Origin: Liolophura sinensis | Taxonomy: Eukaryota; Mollusca; Polyplacophora; Chitonida; Chitonidae | Length of the DNA stretch: 64,000 nucleotides | Assembly (NCBI RefSeq): GCF_032854445.1 | Contig: NC_088300.1 | Location: forward strand, 37,035,458 to 37,099,457 | Reading direction: 5' to 3' | Shown here: positions 36,979-49,255 of the stretch, one piece after another | Position numbering within the stretch: position 1 is the first letter of the stretch | Layout of the letters: each line of letters begins with the position of its first letter | Position numbers and translations under genes: made by a program | Notes under the pieces: generated by a model | Database searches by the model: none | Told to the model about the DNA's origin: nothing | The model's input: only the letters and a program-made list of their open reading frames with translations

Positions 36979-37652
36979 TCTAATATAAAACGGAATCAGT
37001 TTTGTAGCGCACTTATACAATGAATAAAGTTAAGACTTGTTACAGAAGTACGTGAATGGAAAAACAATAATAAAGGATTGTACTGACTGAATGCTTCACT
37101 GGATTTTAACGTCGCTTTCAACATCTATTAGGTCATTTAAAGACAGTGTCTAGTTGTAGAAGGCTGATCCCAATGCTAACGGTAATCTAGTCCTGCCTCT
37201 CTTGAACACCATACGTAACCGAAGACAGCAGGCATGGCGCCACACGCAGGCACAGGATATACTGACACATGGCCTATATCCGATTATACCCTGAGCCAAA
37301 AAAGAGTTATCTGAAGTAAGATGCGGTGCAATGTTTAAAGCTCACAAACATAAAACATACGATTTAGAAATGGGTTTGGCGTCAAGAAACAAATTACCGG
37401 TACAAGTTTCATTATATAACAAGCAAGAAACGAACTGAAAAGTATATGAACCAACAAGCAGGGGCATAATAATGGAACACGGTGTGTTCACTAGCAGTAA
37501 GTCTGTACAGTATTCGTAACGGAACCACATAAAGCAGCATATTTATAACGTGTGGAACCTTACAGTAATTCACGGTAAGTTACAGTGTTGTAGTTACAGT
37601 GCCTGTGTCTGCTCGAGGTGATATGAGTGTTTGACACACTTGGGGTGGAATT

Positions 37653-37976
37653 TTAAAAGGCTATATAGGAGATTTGGAGCAAAGAAATCAAAGTCTATTT
37701 ATTTACCAAGAATGACTCATGTTATTGCCTTTCAATAGATATCAGCTCCGTATACCTGTACTATTTACAGTGCCGTGGTTCTAAAGTTTGAAAATGTTAT
37801 ACTGCGACCAGCTTTATACATTGTTTATGACCGATTTTAAACAGTGACATGTGCACAGACGAGGCTGATATTTTGGCAAATGTAATTATATGGGCTATTC
37901 TAAAATAATAGCAAAAATTCTATTAGATTTTCACTGATCGGTATTTTGCCTAAAATCTCCGATAAAGCCTCTTTAA
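37653..37976. mobile_element. MITE-like element flanked by TTAA
   Basis: TTAA at 37653-37656 and 37973-37976 brackets about 316 bp with imperfect TIRs of about 28 bp ('aaggctatataggagattt' against the complement of 'aaatctccgataaagcctct'). TTAA target sites are typical of piggyBac-type elements, so that assignment is inferred. Internal sequence at about 37725-37830 recurs at 39537-39630. Confidence 0.6.
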
Positions 37977-39536
37977 CCCTAACATAGTTTTTTTTTAGAA
38001 TTTAGAACAGACTGTGTTACTTCATTTGTTTCAGCAGAATCTCCTTCCCAACATTGCTTATATGCAGTCCATGGTGCTTTTTTCACAACTGGTCGCTCCA
38101 AATTCAGGATATTGGTGAAGTTCCAGGCTCTTACGATGCTAGAACAGCCAATTTACTATCGCGTAGCGCGCCAGACTTGCCAAACCAACTTACGCTAAAC
38201 ACTCAACAGACAAATAGAGTTTATTGCCTTCGCGGGTATCAGGCTTGGTGTCGTCTGGGCTTTCTCTGCAGTTCCGAGCCCACTCCAGCAGACGACACAG
38301 TATACTACTGATTGCGGACGTATATATTGGTCAGTTATTAGTCGATAATCGATTAGCCATTTACTTGTCAATATAAATCAGGCAGATGTTCGTTAGGACA
38401 CTGACGTTTATTGAGGTGTGTGGAAGAAGTAAACTCCAAGAACCAAGTTTGTTCTTTCCTAGATGTCTGTGTGTAATTTGATTCAGTATACCCATCAAAC
38501 ACGCAATAAACTACAATGTAACTAAATGATCCAGTTCTGGCGACGGCGGAAGGAAGCATGTCGGGTGATACCAAGCATGCATAACTTTAAAAAATTGTTG
38601 TCAACATGCTTCTCCTATTACTGTATACGATGATGGAAGTCCTTTGCCTTAGGATGTTCCAAAATCTAAGTGAAACAAACCATGGCGGTTTGAGCAAATT
38701 ATAAACTGTCTACGTTTGTGCGGTTTATGTCTGCCCGGACATAATCTACAAATGGCATACAGGTGAACAAAATAACAGAAAAATGTTACACAGTCATCTC
38801 CACGCATATACTCTGATAACTTGCAGCTTCGGATAAAAAAAAAAACCTTTTGCAGTTCACATTCAAGGACAACTGATCTTTGCGATTATTTCGTTTAGCT
38901 CCACTACGAGATCAAGGTTTGTTTGTAGGTTTGTTTGTTTGGAATGTCAGGTGGCTATTAACACGATTTCTCTTATACTGTGTCTCCTTGTCGCAGACCA
39001 GACCCGATGACGATAGATTCGTAAATACTTCTGCCCAACCGGAACTCCTAGTCCTACCCATGCAGTCACATTACACTGACACTCAACCGATCAGTTGGCC
39101 TATTCTTTCTTACTGAAGGCAAGCGAGGTAGTAACAAGAATACTGGGTTTAATGTTTTAGGCATAATTCAGGATTGAGCAGAGTCTAGCGCTTAAGAGAC
39201 AGAAGGTGTATTCACTATTATATCCGCTACCGTATCTGATACCAGATGAAAGTGTAGCGCTGTCATTTTGTTTTGTTTTTGTTTTTTTTCAGCATCTTGA
39301 TCAGATTTAATGCACGCCTTCAGATGCAGCCTTCACTTCGATTGTTCTGGGCCATGGCAAAAGTGTAGATTTTAGTTATTTATTTTTTTATTTAATGACT
39401 TTTTTTACTAAATAGCTGTTCCATATTAGAGAGCACATTCTTCTACCTTCATGTATTTTAAAGAATTTTTTGAAAAAAAATCCATGACATTCGCTAAATC
39501 AAAACAACTTTCTGTATTTGCCAAGAACAGTTCAGA
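37977..39536. other. Intergenic, no gene seen
   Basis: Short ORFs only. Nothing recognised beyond T-rich tracts near 39270-39290. Confidence 0.55.
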
Positions 39537-39630
39537 TTATTGCCTTTCAGTAAATATCAGACTCGTACGTCTACTATTTACAGGGGTAAAATGATCATGA
39601 AGTGTGAAAAAGGTATAATGCGACCGGCTA
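39537..39630 (+). repeat. Dispersed repeat related to the inside of the 37.65-kb MITE
   Basis: 'ttattgcctttcagtaaata' and 'ctactatttacagg' match 37733-37775, and 'ataatgcgaccggct' matches 37799-37813. This suggests a second, decayed copy. Confidence 0.6.
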
Positions 39631-39802
39631 GAGAAATGTAACACTTGCTGCGACTGTTGGAGCCGATACAGATGTATGAGTTTTGCGTGGGTGGAGCGTG
39701 AAACTGTGTTATACCGCAGAGTGAATATCACCCGAGCTGATTTAATAAAAATCATAGACATAAAACTTATGATGACAAATACATAGCTTATGACGCCAAG
39801 AT

Positions 39803-39895
39803 CCATTGTCACAAATATTTGCCGATTATCACAAATATTCATCGATTATCACAAATATTCGCCGATTATCACAAATGTTCACATTATCACAATTT
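39803..39895. repeat. 20-bp tandem repeat, about 4 copies
   Basis: Unit 'cgattatcacaaatattcat' with one or two changes per copy. Confidence 0.9.
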
Positions 39896-39956
39896 GATCT
39901 ATCAACAATCTGTCTATGGTCGTTGATTTTCCCGGGGCTCTTCCTATTATATTGCT

Positions 39957-40022
39957 TGCCGACATCGTGCAACTGAAACATTTCTGAATATGGCGTAAAA
40001 CACCAATAAAGCAAATAAATAA
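39957..40022 (+). mobile_element. SINE tail fragment (plus)
   Basis: 'gaatatggcgtaaaacacca' followed by AAAT repeats. It abuts an opposite-strand SINE at the tails. Confidence 0.75.
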
Positions 40023-40165
40023 ATAAATATAAATAACGCCATACTCAAAGATTTTCCACTTTTACGATGGCAGTCAGTTTTATTCCTGTTGGAAACAAGA
40101 GAGTGCCCGACATAAACTCCCGACATTTCGCAAACTATGGCTACAAAATTTCCTACCCGTGACGT
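40023..40165 (-). mobile_element. SINE fragment (minus), tail-to-tail with previous
   Basis: On the plus strand, 'aacgccatactcaaagattt' and 'acgatggcagtcagttttat' are the complement of the SINE 3' half, decayed but aligned throughout. Confidence 0.7.
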
Positions 40166-40731
40166 ACAAATATGCAAGATATACTGATGGAAGACCAGTG
40201 GTCATCAACGAGCGTTTACAAGCAAACAGCAACACGAACCTCGTCTACCGTTTATTACCATCACGCCCCACAAACAGTGACTGCGGGGAATCCACGAATT
40301 CCGTGTCCGAAGCCGTAATAAAATTACTAATAATATGTTTTACAACACTTATGTTATTCACCTTAACATAAGGATACTTATTCAGTATATATCAGCGAGA
40401 TCTGCACCATAAATCCGTGCTGAAATAACGGTCACCGGTAATTCATTGTTTACGTATCTGTTTTACATAAGTCCTTCCGTTTGTTTTGTCTTTCGGATCC
40501 GTGTGAAACGAATATGGTATAACAGGAATCCCCAAACGCATGCATATGAATAATGGAAATTCCACGTGACAACCACACCGTGTGATGCCCACGTCTGGAA
40601 TATAGTCACAATAATAAAGTTTTAATTGCTTTAAAGGGATACAAAAGCGCTCAAAGCGGCCCGTCCCCAAAAAGTCCTGATGCCGATAAAGTCGGAAGTG
40701 AGCAAACGCTTTCAGCGTGCCTAATGTGTTC

Positions 40732-41031
40732 ATGTCAGCGCAAATTTTGGTGCTGGTGTGTGAACAGGGATTGAGAGTGGTGAATGCTCAAACTGGCGGC
40801 ATTCAGCCCTCAGATGACGGGACAGGCGAACTGCTGATGGGCGCACCGGCTTCTCGCCCCAGTCCTGTCATCGTGACAAAACAGGGAACTGAGAGATCAA
40901 AAGGAACGAGGAGACGTGTAATGGAAGGCGAGGCAGAAGACGAACGATTCGCACGACTGCAAAAATTGCGAATATGTTCTAAAAGGAACCATACCGGAAA
41001 CGCCCTAATGGTGTTAGCGATTGGGTCGTGA
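40732..41031 (+). CDS. Unrecognised 99-codon ORF
   Basis: I do not recognise this protein. ATG at 40732-40734, stop TGA at 41029-41031. It begins with a mildly hydrophobic segment (MSAQILVLVCEQGLRVVNAQ), passes through a Gly/Pro/Ser stretch and ends in a charged segment (KGTRRRVMEGEAEDERFARL). The span is GC-richer than its surroundings, and the minus strand is open across the same span. No clear promoter or splice partner is visible. It could be a small gene, an exon or a repeat-borne frame. Evidence is compositional only. Confidence 0.22.
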   Translation: MSAQILVLVCEQGLRVVNAQTGGIQPSDDGTGELLMGAPASRPSPVIVTKQGTERSKGTRRRVMEGEAEDERFARLQKLRICSKRNHTGNALMVLAIGS

Positions 41032-42420
41032 GAAGTCGGGATTAACGTCTTAGCTACTTGCCCCGGAAATTGAGAATAAACCTTGGAGGTATTTCGATGA
41101 TCAGACAATTGAGCGTGGATCGAAGGAGTTCGAGTCCTGTGCTTTATGATCGGTACAGAGGGCTCCAGGCCCTATGAAACGTCCACACAAACGCACAGGC
41201 CTGTTACCCCGTGATCAGTGAAACGCTTGACACAGTCGTTACTGAATGACACCAAATTAGGGCCCAATCTTCCTTTGATCAGTCGGCCATGTTGGAGACA
41301 TTAATTACGCAGTATTAACGGACACAGGTCGTGGCCGTGAAAGGTTCCCATCTTGGATCTTACGTGAAAGGCACTACAATGAGCACACTGAAGACCAAGG
41401 GCGATAACTCACGAGAACCGTATACACCTCTCACCGGTAAAATGGTCAGTTACCAAACATTTCTCCAAACGATTGTTACAGCTCGTCAAGCCAAAAGTTT
41501 ATGCGCTCATGTATGCGTGAAATTATGGCCGGGTATTTTTAACTACATCTGGATTAACTACATCTGGAGGCTCTTTTTATTAGATTAATGATTATGTTTT
41601 GGGCGTTTAGCTATATTGGGTAACAATCACTGATATATTGTTAGGAATTTGCTTCTAAATTGACTGCCTCAAGGATACATCCTTGCTATGAGTTTATAGT
41701 TACCCCTGTCATGTTCGTCTACAACCACTCTGCCTCATTTGCCCTTTGGGGTCTCGTGGATAGTCCTACTCATAACTGGCTTGTTTCACGTCCCGGCTAC
41801 CTTTGCAGACCCACATACGAATGTGGAATGGAGTCGCGAGACCGCCTTAGTGTGGATAATCCGTGACCCGAACAAAGCATCCGATACCTGCGGGCGGGTC
41901 TGAGAACTGGAGAACCTGTTAACTATATGCAAACTGGACGCAGCTATTTCGGGTCCCATTGGACCGGCCACTGACTTATCGCCAACAAATGATAAATTGG
42001 CTGTAAATTACAATCAGTCGGTAGTTTCAACAGGTCTGCCCTTGGTGGCTTTTTTCCATTAGAATTTACAATACCCGTGCGACGGCTGCTCGATTCTTCA
42101 TCCGCCAGCCCCCAGACGTCTGGGAGATAATTTACAACATGTCACAGAGAAGGCCCCGAGAGGTGGGTCTCTGCGTACTGTTTCCAATAGAATCCGATTC
42201 TTCTTGCATCGAACTTTACGGCAAGCCTTGCTACGTGAATCCACACGTATTGTCTCCTGATGTGTTAGTATAAAGAACTTTATAGACTTTTCAGAGATAT
42301 ATCCCAAACACTAAAGCAACATCGCAGGTACTTCGTTATAGGCCTACACCTTATTCCTGAAAACTCTTGGCGATACAACCAAATAAATAAATATTCCTTA
42401 AAATGAATTAGAATAAAGGG
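41032..42420. other. Intergenic, no gene seen
   Basis: A B-box-like 'ggagttcgagtcctgtg' at 41127-41143 hints at an old tRNA-derived repeat. A 13-base duplication ('aactacatctgga') occurs near 41540-41570. Confidence 0.5.
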
Positions 42421-42424
42421 GATA

Positions 42425-42655
42425 GTGCAATGATTGGTTGAGCCGTATCAATATAATGGCTCGGGCGGGTCGGCTTACTTGCCTTCGGTAAGGCGTTTCA
42501 GTGAAGTAGCACTAGATAAAAGAGCGGTGGAAATCCTTCCTGTGACAAGGAGGCGCGTTACATGCACTCTAAGGATTCCTTCGTCGTCATTTGACAGAAA
42601 ACTTTTTTAAGTTCGACTGTAAACCCCAGGCACTCACTCACTCCAATCAAATTCT
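42425..42655 (+). repeat. Dispersed SINE-like repeat with CACT tail
   Basis: Contains 'ggcgcgttacatgcactcta' and ends 'ctgtaaaccccaggcactc' then CACTCACTC, matching the end of the 7730-7965 repeat. Confidence 0.6.
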
Positions 42656-43030
42656 CGTTTTCACACACTTAAGGGTAAGTTTGTTGTTTTCATTACAAGT
42701 TCAGTTCCAATCAAGTTTTAAAACTTAAGGGCAGGCCTTTTTCTAATTACGTTGCAACACACCTTTGGTTTCAAATTACAGATACTTTTCGTGTGTTTGA
42801 TTGGAAGATTTACAGAGCGATTTACCAAACCACACTTTGCACGCCTTTGTTACATCTGTGGCCGAGATACCGATGACTTACAGCTTATTTGCACCGCGTG
42901 ACGTACAAGCGTCCTCAATGACTCATTTACATGAAGTGTAGATCTTGTCGCAGATTATTGGCTCCTGACCAATGGGCCTTAGTATTAACTTGAAAGTTTC
43001 AGTTTCCTTCATTCATAAACCGTCACATAA

Positions 43031-43293
43031 TTATTTATTTATTTATCTGATTGGAATCTTACGCCGAAATCAAGAATATTTCACTTATTCGACGGCGGCA
43101 AGCAGTTCGGTGAAGGGGAAATCGGGCAGACCCTGGGGGAAACCACCATCCGCAGATAGTTGGAAGATCTTCCCACGTACGACCAGAGGGAAGTAAGCAT
43201 GAACTGGACTTGAAGTCACAGCTACCGCATTTCTGAGGGGCCGTCGGGTCATTACACAACGCTTGCACGCTAACCATCTCGGCCACGGAGGTC
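43031..43293 (-). mobile_element. tRNA-derived SINE, near full length (minus)
   Basis: Reading the minus strand: A box TGGCCGAGATGG (43274-43285), a B-box region, central block, then the 3' half and a (TAAA)n tail at 43031. This is the clearest tRNA-like head in the window. Confidence 0.9.
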
Positions 43294-45123
43294 TCCTAAA
43301 CCGTCAAAATGTGAAAAGCGTTAATGTCCAATAAAAACAGACAAACAAGACTGCCCAAGTGATATTAAGATCTGTAACTGAATCATCAGGGTGATCGTTA
43401 TTATCGCTGTATACTATATAAACCCTTGACCACACACTGAGGTGTTCAAATCCAGCTCTCGCTGGTTAAACTACCGATTTTTATCTGGACTTTTATAGTT
43501 TGTTAGGTTCCTGGTGAAAGACCTCACATTAATCCAAAGACTGCAATTTCCTCCGCCCATATATAGACTTGAAGGAGGTGGGTTTCCTTCACCCGCATGC
43601 TTGAGGGGCAGCTTTCTTAATTCATATATAACATATTTGAGAGCATCAGTATATCTTGCAGATTCGTACGTCAACTCAGCCTAACCGTTGCAAAATAACG
43701 TTGCAAAATAACGACACCACTCAAATGGAATCGGCACTTCAACTGCTTCCAGCGGAGGAGTAACTAAGCGTTACTCAAACTTTGAAAGAATTGCAATTGT
43801 AATCTTTATTCAGTTTACAGTCATGCGACACGTGATCAATACGGCAACTGCGGACAGTTGCTAAGGAACCCGAACGAAAAAACTGATGCGAGTGTCTCCA
43901 GATGTGAAGTTAAATATTAAATATAAGTTCTCTGACCATCGGCGATTGAAGTCAACTCCGACCAGTATAGTCACGTATTCAGCAGGATATACAGGAGACT
44001 GTAGGGTCTAGGCCCGCGATAAATGAACGTCAACATGGGTCATACTGCAGCCGCAATCACCCGGCTTATACGGTGACAAATTCTGGCCACGATAAAAACT
44101 TTGCCGTGAAGCTGCGGTAGATCTACGATTGAGCCACCAAATGCAGAGTTTATTAGATGTAAAATGGTTTCCTAGGCACATCATGTCCCAGCAACATTGT
44201 GTGCTAATCTTATACATGCTGCCAATACAAAAAGAAACTCTTGTCTATAAAACCAGGTTTTAAACACCCGATCTCGTAACAGAATTATTTGTTTTTCAGT
44301 TGTGAATCTGCCCAAACTTCTTTTGGGCAAAACAATTTCGGCGATTTCTGATGAACGGGATATTTCGTCAATTTAATAGGCCTACATCATATGACCGTGA
44401 TACGCAATGCTATTGGCAAATCCGCACAATGTACATGTACGAGGAGACGCCGATATTCCGCCCATAAAATGAACATAAGATTTAAAAACTGTAACTAGGT
44501 ATACATAAGGGTTACGAACATTTACCGGGATCCATGATAGCGTATCGTTTCACAAACAACCTGCATGGCGCAGCACGTACTAATGTATCGGACTACCCCC
44601 ACACGAAATAGGGCCTACCCAAGATGCACTCACACCAAAATATTTTCATTGAGGATAAATATCCTACATGCTAGATTTTGGGGATATGAACAGCGCCACG
44701 ACAGGCATTTTTCCATCTCAGGCATTGTGCTTATGATAATCTGAATCTGTGAACAGGATGTGATCATGCCAATTACACCGAGTCAGCTTCCGCGACTGTA
44801 GGCCCCTACTTAACCCTCATTTGAACAAGACACGAGCAAGGCTGTCTTTTTAGGGCAAATATTGTAAGGCCGTCCATCAATCAATCAGCATGATTAAGTG
44901 AGCCTGTAAGAAAGTTAGGTTACAATACTAGATGATGAATGGCTTCTGCGCGCTGATATATGTATTGTCGTAGGCCTACTTCTAGAATGTGGTAGATTGC
45001 AACAGCGCAGTAAGGGAGACTACTTTTGTGTAGCACCCTTGAACGCGGCTTTTATGAGGAGTTCCGTTTCGGAGTAACCGTGGCAGTACCACATGGATGT
45101 TTTAACACAGTGTAGGCCTATAC
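43294..45123. other. Intergenic, no gene seen
   Basis: Only short ORFs and a 13-base direct repeat ('gttgcaaaataac') at 43688-43713. Confidence 0.55.
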
Positions 45124-45533
45124 GGCCTCAGACCCCCATTAGTTTTCCATAAGCGACAATGTTAACGTCTAGCGCTGTAGCTCAGTCCCAAACATTCCGT
45201 GGCCAATAAGCTTTGGTGCATACCTGGCCCAGCCTGGGAGAAACAAGCCATAAATATCTGGACATAGGTTGACTGTCAAAATTTGGATCTTTCTATGCCG
45301 GCAGCTGGGAGGGGTGCCTAGCAACGCCAAGGGGACGTCACTCGCAGCCTCCTCACCACCTGTCTCCTTGTGTCCTCTCGCCCAGAATTTCAAACTTTCA
45401 TCATTAAAACTCATACCTGCCCAAAGCCTTGACAATTTCCATCATTTTGATACCAAGCATGCACCTGTACACCTAAAACGGCAGCAAAAAAAGACTTTAC
45501 ACCCTAAAATACACAGAACTACAATCGTGTCCA
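45124..45533. mobile_element. MITE, truncated copy of the 51.5-kb element
   Basis: Left terminus 'ggcctcagacccccatta' and about 400 bp match 51498-51907 closely. Similarity stops after 'aactacaatcg' and no right terminal repeat is present. Confidence 0.85.
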
Positions 45534-45687
45534 TACAGCTGGCTGGTAGTCAGACGACGTTTCGGAATTCATGACACTAGTCTAAGCATTACCATCATGA
45601 CCTCCCCCATATATTCTGTATTTTCACTGTTGTTTACATTTGCATTACATTCATGTATACAATGACAGCCCCAAGAATGTACATATT

Positions 45688-45764
45688 ACCATAATGCTGG
45701 TCGTCGTCGTGTACGTGAAATATTCTTGTGTACGGCGTAAAACACCAATCAAATAAATAAATAA
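45688..45764 (+). mobile_element. SINE 3' fragment
   Basis: 'accataatgctggtcgtcg', 'gtgaaatattcttgtgtacg' and 'gcgtaaaacaccaatcaaat' plus AAAT tail. Confidence 0.85.
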
Positions 45765-46194
45765 GTTAATATTATGCATTTCATAATTCATATTCTGATG
45801 TTTAACAACTTTTCACAGAAATGGAAACTTCTCGGCGGGTCGAACCATAAATTTTAATAATAATGCATATTTGGTTTCTCAGATGGGTGTCCGGCATTTA
45901 CGACCAAACGGGCTCGGGTGTATACCAATAAAATTGACAAAGATCGCCGTACAGACCGAAAACATAAACATAATTCTTCCCCAAGAGGTAGATTATCATT
46001 GATCAGACAGGAAAACGCATGTTAGGAATTAAATTAATCTCCAAGGAAACAAATAATTAAACTGTGGGTGTTTGTTCACTTTCAGCATATTATTTCGGTC
46101 ATTTCATGATACTGTCTCACTGTAAGAAGCCAGTGTAAGGGATTCCGCATGACTTGACGTGGTTCATACTAGACGTGGTTCAGACTTGACACTC

Positions 46195-46885
46195 CACCCA
46201 CTCAGTCATATACTTGAAAACCCAATGTTTGACACCCCATCCATTCAAACCTAGACTGGAAGACCCAAGGCTTGACACTCCATCCACTCAATTACAGACT
46301 GGAAGACCCAAGGCTTGAGACTCCACCCACTCAGTTACAGACTGAAGACCCAAGGATTGACACTCCACCCTTCCAGTTACAGACTGGAAGGCCCAGTGCT
46401 TGACATTCCACCCACCCAGTTACAGACTGGAAGACCCAAGGCTTGACACTCCACCCACTGAGTCACATTCAGGCAGACCCAAGGTTTCACACCCCACCCA
46501 CTCAGTCACAGACTGGAATACCCAGGGCTTGTCACTGCATCCACCCAGTCACAGACTGGAAAACCCAACGCTTGGTACCGCACCCACTCAGTCAGAGGCT
46601 CAGCCAAGGCTTCACATCCCACCCACTCAGTCACAGACTGGAATACCCTGGGCTTGTCACTGCATCCACCCAGTCACAGACTGGAAAACCCAACGCTTGG
46701 TACCGCACCCACTCAGTCAGAGGCTCAGCCAAGGCTTCACATCCCACCCACTCAGTCACAGACTGGAATACCCTGGGCTTGTCACTGCATCCACCAAGTC
46801 ACAGATTGGAAGACCCAAGGCTTGACACTCCACCCACCCAGTCACAGACAGGGAGACCCCAAGGCTTGACACCCCACCCACCCAT
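46195..46885. repeat. 43-bp minisatellite with 125-bp higher-order unit
   Basis: Basic unit 'cagactggaagacccaaggc' plus 'ttgacactccacccactcag'. Copies starting at 46254 and 46297 give 43 bp. A three-unit block repeats at 46501, 46626 and 46751, giving a 125-bp period. Pro/Thr/His-rich ORFs across it (up to 154 codons) are artefacts. Confidence 0.95.
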
Positions 46886-47344
46886 AAATGAAATAAATGA
46901 AAGTTGAATTGGCCTGTACACCGTATCGTATTTTTAAAAACGTGTACATTTAGAAACTGGATGAGTACACCGCAAAATGGCTGAATATCGGGTATATTAA
47001 GGTCGATTAACAAAGATATTCGTATGGGTGTTTCTCGGACAAAACAACAAATGATAACAAAAGTTGTCTCCCCTGAAATGGAACATTGTGTTACTTAAGT
47101 CCTTGAGTTACCACATAGTATACATATCATTAGCTGCTTCTTACACAATTTTCAATGAAATCTACAAGTTACGAGTCCATTTATTGCTAAAATATCAAAA
47201 GTCACTCCAAACTGGCTGCCGCACAAAACTATAGAACAAAATCAGACAAATTTATATCATATATTTATTATTACTCGTAACTGTTAATTTAGTTTGCAGC
47301 TCTGCAAATAAGTACACGGTACCCTAAGAAGGAACCCTGCTTTA
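46886..47344. other. Intergenic, no gene seen
   Basis: AT-rich with no recognised element. Confidence 0.55.
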
Positions 47345-47530
47345 GCTGGTTTTGTAGTTCTGTTACGTGGTTTGTCCACCGCACACGGCACATGCACAGC
47401 TCAACCGCTTAACTGGTTTCAACATCTAGCTGTATTACGTGGTTTGACCACCACACACAGCATGTGCTCAGCTCAATCTCTTTGCTGGTTTCAACATGTA
47501 ACAGTATTACGTGGTTTGTCCAGCGCACAC
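47345..47530. repeat. 72-bp tandem repeat, about 2.4 copies
   Basis: 'ttacgtggtttg' recurs with starts at 47363, 47435 and 47507. The period is a multiple of three, so one plus frame stays open with a repeated WFQH-VLRGL peptide. Confidence 0.85.
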
Positions 47531-47636
47531 TCTAATATCAGATGTAATGTTTGAGATTTATTGGTGAGTTCTGGGAACATGTATGGTTGTTCTGCTATAG
47601 GTTAGATCACATAGCGAATGTGTGAAAGAGGACATA

Positions 47637-47694
47637 TCAATCAATCAATCAATCAATCTATCCATCCATCCATCCATCAATCAATCCATCAGTG
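47637..47694. repeat. ATCA/ATCC tetranucleotide microsatellite
   Basis: About five 'atca' units, then 'tcca' units, then further 'atca' units. Confidence 0.95.
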
Positions 47695-47793
47695 AATGGT
47701 GTTCAGTCATCACAGAGCAAGCAAAACATAGCTGACTTGTCCACCTGCTGGGAAACTGTATGGCTGTATGTTTGGGAGTGAGCTGTGCGATTA

Positions 47794-47855
47794 TTGACCT
47801 GGAGCCTCCATTTTTGTTAACAGCTGGTATACAAATGTTTATTTTGAAGCCTACG
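47794..47855 (+). repeat. Dispersed repeat, copy 2 of 2
   Basis: Matches 32259-32330 ('attgacctggagcctccatt', 'gctggtatacaaatgttt'). Confidence 0.65.
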
Positions 47856-47859
47856 TAAG

Positions 47860-49095
47860 AAATAAAGTTTTATTGTTGCAATATCATTCTGGTTACGGAG
47901 TGGCATGAAGTTACAGGATGGAAAGAAAATATTTGGAGGAGAAAAAAATAAAAGGTGAAATAAATTTTTTCCACGAGAAAAGAAATGGGGGGAAGTGAAA
48001 TAAAAAATGACATGATGAAAAAAAAATTTTTTTGAAGAGAAAAGATCGCCGGGTTAAAGGTCGTATCCCCGATTTAATCGGTCAATCATCGGTCGTTTGC
48101 TATCAACAGCCAATATGGCCACCACAGACGAGCATCTCTCACAAATAACTTCATATTTTGACTAGGGTCTTACCATGAGATAAATAACTTGTATTTTAAA
48201 TCAAGAATAGGATTGCGAAGGGCATGATCGCCTACACATGTCAATTCCAATCTGTTTAAAAACACGCGATTCTGAGCCGCCACGCTGCAGTGCTTGTGAA
48301 CTACACATGTACCTGTACGTCTTTGCTTGACGAGCATAAATAGATCTATACAGAAACAGGTATGCAGTAAAAGATCAAAAGCGTACACCGCTATAGACCA
48401 ACTTGTTTTAGTCTCACAATGCATTTCTCGTTATCAACGAGACAACTTATTAATAAACGGATTTCAAGAGACATATATGACCTAAATAAAATACAAAATA
48501 CACTATGCGTCGCGGTTCTTATATAAGTTAACTTCTTTCAATATCAAACGCAATGGCTAAATGTGAGACACCATTCGAATGTGTGTACGTATCCAGCCTG
48601 GGTGGAACAAAGGCGAGCTATATGTAATCGTTACAGGACCAAAGGCCATAACTTTATGTCACATAAGGACATGTATGAAGACGGCGTTGATGAGTTGAAT
48701 TATGCAAGTATATTTGAGTGTATTATTTGGTTGAATGCTTACTTTATGAATAATAATACACAACTATTGGAGATTATACCGTTATAAATCGAGATTGTGT
48801 TCGCGTTCCCCATCGTCTAAAGGGTCATTTTGGGACTGAGAAAGTATAGTTTGTAAGTAATAACAGTTAATTTGGGAAAGCATAATGGCACTGACGATCA
48901 GACAGTAGCCCTCGACATACAGATGAGATTATAGCGTAACCTCTAGTATTGTATATATGATTGGTCGTCAGTTAAGTCGGGGCCCCGATTTTTAAACTCG
49001 TGGCCCGACTTTTAAATGTCAGTAGCTTAAAAAACAGATTTTCTCTTCCAAAAAAGTTTTTTTCGCTTCGAAAAAAATTTTTTTCGACCCCAAAA
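47860..49095. other. Intergenic, no gene seen
   Basis: A/T homopolymer-rich patches at 47940-48045 and 49030-49085, and the palindrome 'cggggccccg' near 48978. No coding signal. Confidence 0.55.
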
Positions 49096-49097
49096 GC

Positions 49098-49255
49098 GTG
49101 CAATATCCCGCAAAGGCTTCCGCGTTAGCTTGTAACACGTTCCATCATCATTGTTTACTCGCTGAAGCTAAGTGGCATACTTTAGTGTCGCACATCTGTA
49201 CATCGTACAATATCCCGAAAACGCTATCACGTTAGCTTGTAATACATTCTATCAT
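49098..49255. repeat. Diverged 108-bp direct duplication
   Basis: 'gcaatatcccgcaaaggctt' with 'cgcgttagcttgtaacacg' at 49099-49142 recurs as 'acaatatcccgaaaacgcta' with 'cacgttagcttgtaataca' at 49207-49250. Confidence 0.8.

Noticed and set aside
46400-46907. Pro/His-rich plus ORFs up to 154 codons
   Set aside because: Open frames of the 43-bp minisatellite.
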